The position numbers and the translations under genes were made by a program. From Maratus speciosus (taxonomy: Eukaryota > Arthropoda > Arachnida > Araneae > Salticidae), in NCBI GenBank assembly GCA_963932465.1, contig OZ010790.1, positions 345,489,087 to 345,553,086 on the forward strand: a DNA stretch of 64,000 nt, written 5' to 3'. The notes beneath the pieces were generated by a model that was not told where the DNA came from, searched no databases, and saw only the letters and a program-made list of their open reading frames with translations. Positions 23,901 through 35,900 of this stretch are shown here, piece by piece. Numbering within the stretch: position 1 is the stretch's first letter; every line of letters begins with the position of its first letter.

Positions 23901-26900
23901 GCCCTGTATAGTGGAGTTGGCAACACTACCTTGACCAAGCCAGTTGATCCATATTTGCATTGGCAACTTGATATGGAAGATACATTGGACCATCTATTAA
24001 ACTGGCTATTTCACTTGAACAGTCGATCAATTTCATTATGATCGACATTTATGATCATTATGATAATTCAGATCAAATTCATTTTGAAGCTGAAGCCAAT
24101 AGATGGCATGGCATGCAATGCTTTAACAGTTCAAACTCATTTTTCACAAAAATGTGGGATAGTCTGCTCTGTTTCTCACCACCTCAATATGTGTGAAAAT
24201 GTGACAGTTGATTTGAATAGTTACATTAGAGAGGTATGTTGAAAAGTTGTTATTCTTATGGAATATTGAAAGAAATTAATATAAAACATTAATATTTAAA
24301 TGGAATATATTGTTACTAACATAAAATATTATAATATTTAATGCAGTGTTATTTATTTTTGTATTTTTATTATGTGTATTCTAAGTTCCACTTCACAAAC
24401 TTGGCGTAATTATAATTGTGAGGAACGCTATAACAAAGAAGTGCCATGGAAAACATTGTTATTTTGAAAATATCTTCTCAGGAAATTAATATTTTTAATT
24501 ACTTTTTCCTATGTACTCTTCTTAAATAATGTTTCTTTTTTCATAGCTGTCCAAATATAGTAGCCTCCCGCTTAACCGGCCTAAACGGGACCGAGGTTAA
24601 GCCGGTTAAGAGAAAAACCGGTTAAAGTGGAGAAGTAAAAAAAATATTAAATAATATCTGCGTACTTTAATTAGTTAAAACCGTACGATGTATTTAGTTT
24701 TTCAATTTGTGTAGTTTTAAAAGAAAAATATTTAACATAAATTAAATTGTTGAAAATCGTGTCACACACCTTTATAAGAAGTTGAAATTGTTCTACATTA
24801 TGTATATTTAAGTTAATCAACCATAAAGAAATCAGCAACCTTCTTCTGTTGAAGGCAAGATACCCGACATTTTACAGCATAATCTTTCCATCTCTTTAAC
24901 ATCATAAGTTTAACCGAGGAAGCTGTTAGCCGCTGTGCAACATAGTGTAGCGGCAACTCTAATGCTTTTATCCCTTCCATATGAGGAATTTTAGCAGTGT
25001 CAACTTTAACAGGATCATCTTCATATTGAACAACATCAGTTACTGTCCTAATTATATCCTCGTCAAATAATGTTTCATGCTTGAGATAGTTATCAGACTC
25101 AAACAACTCTTATACATCTACGGTGATCTGTTCGCATTTCAAGTTTTTTAAATGTCTGTACAAAACAGTTTGCAGATAGATGAGACATTATAGAGCTCTG
25201 GAGGGGATTGCACTTTTGACCTTTAAAAACACAAAATCTGAAATCTTCCGGGGGACAGTCCCCCCCGGGCACATCCTGAATTCAACAATGGTGAAAGTCA
25301 ATGCTTATCCATTTAGAACCGACGTTCTCCTTTCTGAATTTTGCCTCCTTCCCCTCGGGATTGCACTTCAACTCGAAAGCGTAAGCTGTGTTTCCGAGGC
25401 CATCATCCTTGAATGTTGCCTGATGTTGGGAAAAAAGTTGGCCGGTTAAAGCAGAGTTCCGGTTAAGAGGGAGGCTACTGTATCTCTAAAATATATGCCT
25501 TATTTAATACTATATGTATTAAAATCATGTGAGCTGTATGTCAAAGCATGCAGAAAAGTTTTCTAAATATAATTTATAGGTTCCAAAAACCATATAAAAT
25601 TTAAAAAGTGCAACTTTTTTTTTAATTAATTAATGGCAGGACTGTTTCATTAACATAATCATAATTCCTTCCTTATTTTGAACACACACGTGCATGTGTT
25701 GCAGCTTTTTTTTTTTTTTTTTTTTTAATATAACAAATAATAGATGATACAGAAAGAAAATTATTAGCAGAAACATTTAGCAAGTGGATTATTTATATTT
25801 TCTAAGTACAAAACTAAGTTAAAAAATCGATTATTCTCAAAAGGAATTCATGCAAGTGATGAACTAAATAATGTTCCTTGAAGTCTTAAATAAGGAAAAA
25901 ATATAATTATTAGTAATTTCTAAGAAACAGTATAGCTTCCGCATTGCAAGACCTTCATAACTGTTATGCATCTATTCATTTAAAGCTTAAATAAGCATTC
26001 AAAAGGTTTTATAAACCATAAAGTTTAAAAAGTATTTATGTTTTATATCGATGAGTGTTTATTTTTCACCTACTCTTGAGCAGCATGTTTATGTATCTGA
26101 AACGACCGGCACTTTGTTTTATTCACTGGCTTCAGAGGCAAACACTTTATTAAGCAACTGTTAGTAACAGTGATTTCGTGATCACGTCCTTAGCCATGAC
26201 TGGTTCGTTTTGTAACATCATACATTGCATCCAATAGCGTTTTGGATACAGGTTTGTATTTTCAGATTGGCAGCAAGTTTATACAAAACAACAGTTTAGA
26301 TTCTGTATAAATGTCTAGATTGTTCTGGATCCTTTGCCTTTTTGTAAATCTTTGCATGCTAATCATCTTTTTCATCATTATGTAGCTGCATAACCATAGG
26401 AATTATTTTAAATTTTGTTTAAGTTAATAGTGAAGTAATGCTGTCTTTAGTTCATTTTCATCTCATTCTGCAATATATATATTATAAAAAATAAAAATAA
26501 TAATAATGCAATAAAAAATGTAATAAAAACCCCGTAGCATTGACCTTATTTGATCAACTATTTGCTCAGTCACCCTATTTATCAAACTAATGCATAAAAT
26601 TTCCCGATAATTTAAACAATTAATTTTGAAATTCTAATAAATCTGTTGGCAAAGTGCTTGGATATATTTAAGACCTTTATATCAATAATTTAACATCCAC
26701 AAATTTCATTTAAATCACTCATTCAAATATGTCATTTTCTTTTCAGTGAATAATGAAATTTTAAAATCATCAGCATTGCCACAGAAAAGCATTATATGAA
26801 AGGAAATGTTCTATATTTTTCAAATGAATGAACCAAGTTTAACCAAAACTGTACACCTAAATCTGTGTACCTCACCAATCTGCCTAATTACAAACTAATT

Positions 26901-29900
26901 GCATGCTCTTGCGACAGTTAACATAAAACAGGCGGACAGAAGCCAAAAAAAGTTTTGAGTCTCCACACTCCTCAATTGTCGTTTCGGCAATAACATTTCG
27001 CATTCTTCAAGTCTTTGATATTCCATGGTATTCACCTCAACACTGGTAAAAGTGAATAATATTTAGTAGTGTTAAAAATTCAGTTCAACCATTACTAGTA
27101 AGGTGCTTTATTTCTTTTCTTGGAAAGAGTATAAACCTTGTTATTATTATATTTTGCTTATTCATAGACATGCACTGCTGCTGTTTTTCCAATAAAGAGC
27201 TCATGTGTAAAATATCGTAGTTGTCATTTTTTAATTTTTTCTGAGTTTCATGTAAAATTGTACTGCATCTTAACAACTTTTTAAAGGTGCAAAGCTATTT
27301 TTTTTACCAAAATATACCATAATAATGAAATATAAATTTTAGATATGAATTTTGATAATGAAAACCTTTTGCACTGAACTGAAGACCAAAACAAACAAAT
27401 TTGTTGTTTCAGAAGAAACAAACACAATAGTTTTTTTTTTTTTTTTTTTTTTGTACATTTCTTTAGAAATTTTGAGTATCTCTAAACTTGAATTTTGTTA
27501 CCTTGTTTTACACCCAAGCCCTCCAAGTACCACTTCAAATAAATATGTATAGACTAAATGATTTTTTTCCTCCCATTTTAGCCTATGTTGTTATGCGTTG
27601 TTTGCAAAGATGGCTCTCTTCATCTGTTTGAACATGTTTTAAATGGGTAAGAATTAAAATTTCATTTTTAGAGATGATTAGCTTTTTTAAAAACTTTAAG
27701 TATGTTTTAATTGCTATATAATAATGGATTTAATATTTTCATTAAAGGTACAAGAAAAAACCAATTCGTTCTAAATTATGTGTACAGATAGCTTCGAAAA
27801 AGAGTGACTCGCAAGGAAAACCAGAAAAAGTTCCTATATTATGTGCATCTTTATCATTAGGTTTGAATTCTGGTTTGATCACATATGGAAATTTTTTAAA
27901 GCCTACATTTGAAAGAATTGTAAGTAAAGATTAGTCATATATTATTTTAACAAAAAGGGTGTTCCTGAAAATTTTGTATATCATGAAATCCCATGTTCAA
28001 CCGTGGTGAAATTTTAAAACAGAACTACACATTACCTAATACATACCATAATTTCGCACGTACACGCCGCACCCACCATAAGCGCCGCACCTCTGAAAAT
28101 ACATTAAATTAAAAAAAAATTCGTCAGAAGCGCCGCACCTACCGTAAGCGCCGCACTGTAAAAAAATTGTTTTAAAAAACGAAATAGCTGCGTAAGCGGC
28201 AAGGCAAAAAAGTATTAGCAAAATCTGATTAAAATTAACAAAAAATATTGATAAAATCTTAGAAGAAATATGATTCATGTAATGTTTGCAATTCCTAAAT
28301 ATCGACGCATTTTAATTTATCTCCTAATTTTTGTCCTAGATTCCCATGCTACATTTTTTTCACCCGCTTCCTTTTTTCAACATGCAAATCGCCGATTCTG
28401 CATTTGTTTTGATTTGCTAGTTGCTCGGTTGAGTTGTTTGATTGTAGCGCTATTTATCTTTGACATTCGGCAATAAATTCATTGCGATCGCACCTGTGAT
28501 TAATGCGATTTACTTCATACCAAAATTTATTTTAAGTCAATTAAACTTTAAAAACTCCTTTTTAAGACATACTTTGCATTTTTATAGGTCTTTTAAAGTT
28601 TTTGTAAGATTTTATAAAACTTAATTTTTTTTAAATTCAAAAGTAAGTTATCGTCTGGGTGATGCAAATCGCATAATGCTTCCTGTATTCGTAAGTTTAG
28701 TTGGTTGAATTTGACAACAGCCAATGATTGTTTACTTCTGTGTAAATGCGCGACGCTGTGTAGCAAGAAATAAGATATTCAAAATATTTCATTCGTCTTT
28801 TAACGTTTATAAATCTTATATTGAATGTTTATAAATGCTTTTCCAAAAATAGTCAAAAGCTTGGCGTAAGATAAAAAGAAGATTTTAAAATGTGAAATTG
28901 GTGTATACGCCGCATCAGCGTAAGCGCCGCTCCCAGCATTTTTAAAACTTTTTTTTACGTATGCGCCGCGGCGCTTACGCGCAAAATTACGGTAATTTAA
29001 AATTTTTCTTTTCATCATCAAAATGTTGACACCTGATACTAACTAAATTGTTTTCTTAAATTTTGTGCAGTTTTTTTAAAAAACGACTTTATACCAAAAT
29101 TAAAAAAAAAATTTCAAATTAAAAAATATACTTAAAACTTAGGAAATAATTTTTGATAGTTTGTCTCAGCCAATATATATATATATAAAAGAAAAAATTT
29201 TTTTTTTTTCAACATCAACTTTTAAAACAGAGAACAAGTTAATTTAAAACAGAATTTAGTTAAATGGGTTGAACAGTGAGTAATGCTCTTTTTAAATTTC
29301 TCCATAAGTTAACATAGGAATGTCCGAATAGGAGAAAAACTGAAATGTGTTGTTAAATTGTGTTTAAAATGAAATCACAATGCTGCCATATGCAGCTAAA
29401 AATCTGCTGTTTGCAACTACTTTCATGCCAAAACAACTTTTAGGATAACTCGTTTTTACCCTCCCTTAAAAGTTTTTTTTTTTTTCTTTTTTTCAAAAAT
29501 ATTGGAAAATTTCTCCCAGAAGTGAACTTTTTTGTTGCTTATAAAGGGTTTGTACAGTCCTTGATAGTCTTTAAATTTTTCAAATGTAATTTTTAGTCCT
29601 TAAAAGTCCTTAGTTTTTCTCTCCTATTGTTTCTCAATCAGGAGAAGGTCTTTGTTTCCATGGATTTCTGATTTTTTTTAAATTATTATTTCTTTCCCTT
29701 CCCCTCATACTTGAAATTCGCAATTCCCCCTTTGCCTCCTCCCCTTATCAAGCACATAATATTTAAAGTCTTTAAAATGCTTTAGTTATTTTGTTTGCTC
29801 TATTTGTAGATCTTTAATACAGTAAATAAATAATCAATCATTATTAAACTTCCCCACTCAGCTCACAAATTTTAAAATTCTTTGTTTTCTTAACTCTTCA

Positions 29901-32900
29901 ATAATAATTTTTAAAAAATCTGCTGTATTAGTTAGTTTAATATAACAATGACAATTAATAATTTAAATCCCCCCCCCCCCCCCCACACACACACACACAT
30001 ACACACAACTCATCCAAAATTCTGCTTCTACCTCTGCACCTTCCCTCTTTCCTATCACACAAAACTTAGTTTTTAAAACTTTTTAATTTTTGTTCTGCCC
30101 TAATTGTTAATCCTTAGTACAATCAATCACTCATCTAATTAATCCTTTCCCTTAAGAAATTCTGCTTCTCCCATTTGTTTTGACCCCCTCCCCACCAGTG
30201 CACAAAGTTAAAAATCTTTAACATTTTTCCAGTCCTGTTGCTGGTTTCATTATTGTAACAATAAATAATTGCTTGTCTAAATTTCTCATCTCCCTCCCCC
30301 ATCCCGAGTTCAAAATACAGTTCAGAATCCTTAACGCTCCTTAATATATATTTTTTTCTGCCCTATTTGTATCAATCATCTAATAAAACCTTTGCACCAC
30401 CAAAAGAAAAAAGAGAGGCCCTTACCATTTATTTACTTCCATCTTGCAAGGTTAAAAATGAAAGCATAAATTACAGCAAAAAAAAAATATTTTTAAGAGC
30501 TCAAAGCAACTGTTAGATAGATTGGTGAATCAAAGCAACTATCAGTTTAACTGTGCTCTATTTTTCTTTTTTTTTTAAGGGGGTGGGAGGAGAGAATAAC
30601 TTTTGATTTATGCTACAGTACAAAGCTCAAAATCCTAAATCCAATAACGTATAAATATTCATACCTTCTGACCAATCATATTTTTTTATTCAGTATAAAA
30701 GCTTGCTTTGGAAAAGTGAGTGGATTTTTTCATCTTTATCAGTATTTTGATCTTTGAGTTTATGAATGAAAGGCTTGAAAACTATTTCTTTCTTGTGCCT
30801 CATGTGCAAGAATACTTAAAATTTGCATATTTACTAGACAATGTAAAAATTGCTCTCCTTTTAGAGAACTCCATTAACTGTTTGCACTTATTACTGTTAG
30901 ACAATGTATATCAATATTGTCTAATTGTTTGCCCTTTTTACAATCTATGACTATAACAATTTCAAGTTGGTTTACAGGTACAATAATACAGGTGTATTAT
31001 TGAATGTAAAAATATTATTTAATTTAAAATAAAATGTGTTATGAAATATAAAACAGATTTCTTAAAATGTATTTAAATTTTTGAATGAGGATAGTATTTG
31101 CCAAGAGGAGTTCTTAAAAAGTTTTTTAATCTGCTGTATAAAATGGTGCTACGTTGCAAAAAAATATTATTTCCAACACATGAGAAAAGTATAGTGTAAT
31201 TTGTAGTCAATAACTAAACTCTCAGAAAAAGAATAGGCATGCCATTTAACAAACAAGAGTAATAATTTTTCATGTATGTGTATATTTCTAATTTTTTTTA
31301 TTACTGTTATTGTTTCTAAATTCCTGATTTTTTTGTCCTATTTGCTACTTTGTTATAATTGTAAATAAGTAATCAGTTATCTAAATTTTCCTCACCTCCC
31401 AGCAAACAAACTTTTAAATCTTTAAAGTTCGTTATTATTTTTTATTATTATTATTATTATTATTATTGTATTCATTTTATTTTACATTGTTGGAAATGTA
31501 AATAAATAATGAATCTTCTAAATTCCTTTTCAACTCTTATAAAGTTCAACTTTATTTTTTGCAGATGGGATGAGGCAAAGAAAAAATTTCCTCTCGGTTT
31601 ATTTTAGCTGTTATTAATTCTGAGTTAAAGAAAAAGTACATTTTTTACAATTAAAAACACTTGAGATATTGCATGTTGGAGCTTCATTAATAAAAAAGAA
31701 TTACTTGAAGTATTGTAATGTAAAGAAAATGTGTTGTACATACGTTAGTTGACAAATGGTGAAATCTTCATTTTAATTCAGAAACAAGACCTAACCTACC
31801 AGAAGAACACTTTTTTAATGGTCATTATTGTGCATTTGGTCGTCTTGTATTAATCTTGTAATAGCTAATTTTTGCCTTTAAGTTCAAGAATTAGGAAAAT
31901 GAAGCATTGTGACTGGTGAAGAGAATCTGTCTATATATAAAATTAAAGAGGGCATCTTTTGTCAAAAATCAAAACTAATTTTGACAGCAATGTTTTATAA
32001 ATAAAAAATTAAGTTTGTAGTGTCAGTGTATAACATCACTGCTTTATGTGGCTCAATTAAGACTGATGATTCATATCCCAGAGTCACTGTTTTGATTCTT
32101 ATGGATTTAAGACTTTGTATTTATTAGCACTCACAGAATATTTTTGATGTTATAAGGTAATAATTAAATATTTTTATTTTACTGTAGGACTTTACTAATA
32201 AAGAATATACAGAAATTCCAAATATATTTCTCATAAGAGATCCTTCCATAGCTTCTGCTGTTTCACAAGAAGAAGGTGTGACTAGGGTAAATTTTATTTT
32301 TAGTAAAATTATAGAAATATTTGTAAATTCTAAATGTGTTTTTTATGGCATTCTTATTATTTTTATGTGTTTTCTATTAAGATATATGACATTACTTTTT
32401 ATTTTTTTAATGTCACAGCCGCATGGCTAGGAGAGTTGTTTCTTAATCTATGTATGGAGGAGAGGAAGGATACATGAATGTGTACACTTTTGTCCATTTC
32501 TCATTACATTTATGACTTAAACCATAGATTCCAACATATCCATAAATTCTGGAGTTTCTCCAGAAATGTAGGATAAAATACAGTAGTACATTAATAAAGT
32601 AGAAAATACATTAGTGCAGTAATAAATTAGAAAATAAGGAAGTCTGAGGCAACAAAAAATTCGCAGATTACTTCAATCAGTTGCGTTAAAAAAATCACTG
32701 ATTTCATCAATCAATCATTGAAATACATTGCCAAATTTATCAATCAGTTGTTGATAAAATCGCAAAAAGAAATTCAGCATTGGTAACTTCGTCAGTCGGT
32801 TGTGAAAAAGAATTGTGAATTTCATCATTTGGTTAATTTAAAAAATCTCTAATTTCGTCATTATATCTCAAAAAAAAAATTGTGAACTTTGCCATTGGGT

Positions 32901-35900
32901 CATTTAAAGATATCACTAATTTTGTCAATCACTTGGTGCAAAAAGTCATGAGTTTCTTTAATCAGTAGCGGCCAAAGATTGAGGATTTCGTCAGTCAATC
33001 ATTGAAAATAATGACGAAATTTGTCGATAAAAATCGCTAATGATGTGAATCAGTCTCTTCAAAAAATCGCAAAACTTATTAATCTGTCATGGAAAAATAT
33101 TGCTAAATTTTTCAAACAGTCATTGATAAAAATAATGCATATTTTCAATAGGTTGTTGAAAAAAAATTGAAATTTTTATCCATCAATTACTGCAAATAAT
33201 AGCTGAATTCATCAATTTGTCGTTAATAAAATAAAATTTTGTCAATTACTCGCTGCAAAAAATGAAAAATCGTCAGTCATCCACACAAAAAAAAATTAAG
33301 AATTTCACCAGTCATCCATGCCAAAGTAATTGTGAACTTCATCAGTCATCCACAACAAAAAATATGCAAATTTCGTCAGTCATCTGCACAAAAGAAAATT
33401 CAGATATGATTACATCCGTCATCCATGGCAAAAAATCACGAATTTTGTTAGTCATCTGCAGAAAAAAAAATTCACAAATTTCGTCAGTCAACCATGGCAA
33501 AAAATAACAATGATTCCGTCAGTCTGTTGCTCCAAAAAATTGCAAATTTTGTCAAGTTGTCACAGGAAAAATAACATACAATTAGTCGATTGTCATGTAA
33601 TTTACACAGTTATATCTGTCATGAATTTTATCTCTGTAGGGATTTAAAAAATTTAATTCCATTTTATAAATTTATTTAAAAAGTAAAATTAAATTAAGTA
33701 ATCTTTACTTAAATTATTATTATTATTATTTTCTTTAATGAATACAAAAAGCTGCAAGGGATGAGTGAGTTTTCAGAGAGTGTAAAAAATATCTTAAAGT
33801 ATAGTTTGAAAAAAAAAAATATGTATACAACTCCTGATACAGAGTTTACAATGTTGGCATCTATGCTTAAACAAAATGCTTATTACATTATTCCTGCTAT
33901 TTTCAACCTTAAGTATCCAAATCATATGATTATGCAAAAGTGAAGGGTAGGCTGATTACTTTAGTCGATGTTTTTATCATATTGAAGAGAAATTATTTTA
34001 TAGTTATTTTGAAAAAATAAATGATTGCAGGCTTACCTTTTAATAACCAAATGGACTATTTTTGTATAGACAAAATAATGGTGATATTTTCAAGATCTGT
34101 AATGATGAGTAAACTATTTGTTTCATTACTGATCTTAAGAATGTCACCATTATTTTATGTGTATGAAACTAGTTGATTTGTTTATAAGAATATGTATATA
34201 AGACTGTATGCTTACTATTATCACTTTTAGAATATATATTTTATTTTAATGATGAGTTATTTTTAAGGTTTCATTCATCTGACGAAACCCTATTCTTCTC
34301 ACCTCCTCTGTCTGTCCATCACAGAGCCTGTTCTCAGAAACTATATATGTTGGAGATTTGAAATTTTGCATACTTATAGCTGAACACCTCACATCAAACG
34401 ACAAATCATAAAATTTTGAAGTCTTATATTTACCCATCTGGCCTTTAACTTATGTATTTTAAGCTTTTTTTTTTCTAATTAAGTTGAAGACATGAAATTT
34501 TGCATACTTATAGCTGAACACTTGCGATCACACAACAAATTATGAAAAAAAAAAATTTTTTAATACCCCTCCGGTCTCTAACTTGTGTATTTTAAGCGAC
34601 TTTTCTAACTCAGCCCCTAACTAAGTTGGAGGCTTGAAATTTTGTATACTTATAGCTGAACACTTGCGATCATGCGACAAATCATAAAAATTTAAAAAAG
34701 TCTTGTATTTACCTCTCTGATCTCTAACTTGTGTATTTTAATCAATTTTTCTAACTCAGCCCTTAATTAAGTTAGAGACATGAAATTTTGCATACTTATA
34801 GCTGAACACTTGCGATCACACAACAAATCATGAAAAATTCAAAAAGTCTTATAATACCCCTTCAGTCTCTAACTTGTGTATTTTAAGCAATTTTTCTAAC
34901 TCAACCCCTAATTAATTTGGGAGGCTTGAAATTTTGCATACTTATAGCTGAACACTTGCGATCACACGAAAAATCATAAATTTTTCAAATAATCTATTAT
35001 TTACCCTTCTGGGCTGTAACTTGTGTATCTTAAACAATTTTTCTTACCTCCCCCCTTTTCACCCGGGGACACTTTTCTAACTTTTGCGACACCCCTTTGA
35101 CCACTCTTTCATATTATGCACCATTGCCTTTCAGATTTTAGTTCTGCTTTTTCCTGTCAGGGGTGCCTACCTGGTAGGCACTAGGGGTACTCTGGTGCTT
35201 ATCCCCATCCCCTCGACTAATATATCTATGGATAGGTTGTAAATCGGAGTTTCTTTCAGATAGAGGTTTGTTTAGAATAGAGTGTGCCACCTGGTTGCGA
35301 ACTGTGGAACTAACAGATTTTGCAAAAGGATAAAGTGTTTTCAAAGGAATATTAAACGAAACCCTCTGTGCGATCTGTGATCACACTTACCCACTTGTTT
35401 CATATAATTCTATTACATTTACTTCTGTGAATAGGTACTGTTTATAATTTTGTATAGTGAAATGGCATTATTTTGAATATAACAGAATAGTGCAGCCACC
35501 TCTCACTTATGAGCATTTGAAGGAATTGATTTAAAATCGCATATAACTGAGAGGATGTTGATGTAGTAATTCTTTATGCACATTATGGAAAAAAAAAACG
35601 TTTTGCAATTTAAGAATTATGATTAATAACATTTTATAAAATAAAAAGGGTGTAATATTAGTATATCATACATTTAAAAAGTTCTTACACTTTCACTATA
35701 AAATTTAGTATAAAAAAATACAATAAATGGTAAATTTAATTTTACATAGAAAGAGATATACTACTTACAAAAGAAAAAATTCTAATTAATCCTCTTTAAA
35801 GAAGTCATCAATGGTCGTTTGTTTTTGCTTAGGTCGTGTTTGTACAACGACCTTTTCTAATGCATTAAAGTGCATCATTGTATTTGATGCTACATCAGCA

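Noticed and set aside
24051..24242. Possible extra exon ending at gaggtatgtt
   Set aside because: Its translation does not resemble WDR43, and exons D and E already adjoin in frame at the expected place.
28036..29021. Cys/Gly-rich minus-strand peptides
   Set aside because: Translations of the GCCGC repeats at the ends of the element at 28046-28992.
32640..33610. CRISPR-like array
   Set aside because: Units are degenerate, spacers are not unique fixed-length segments, and the setting is a eukaryotic intron.
31934..35190. Helitron from tctatatataaaatt to a distant end
   Set aside because: No CTRR end with a hairpin and host T was found downstream on the same strand.
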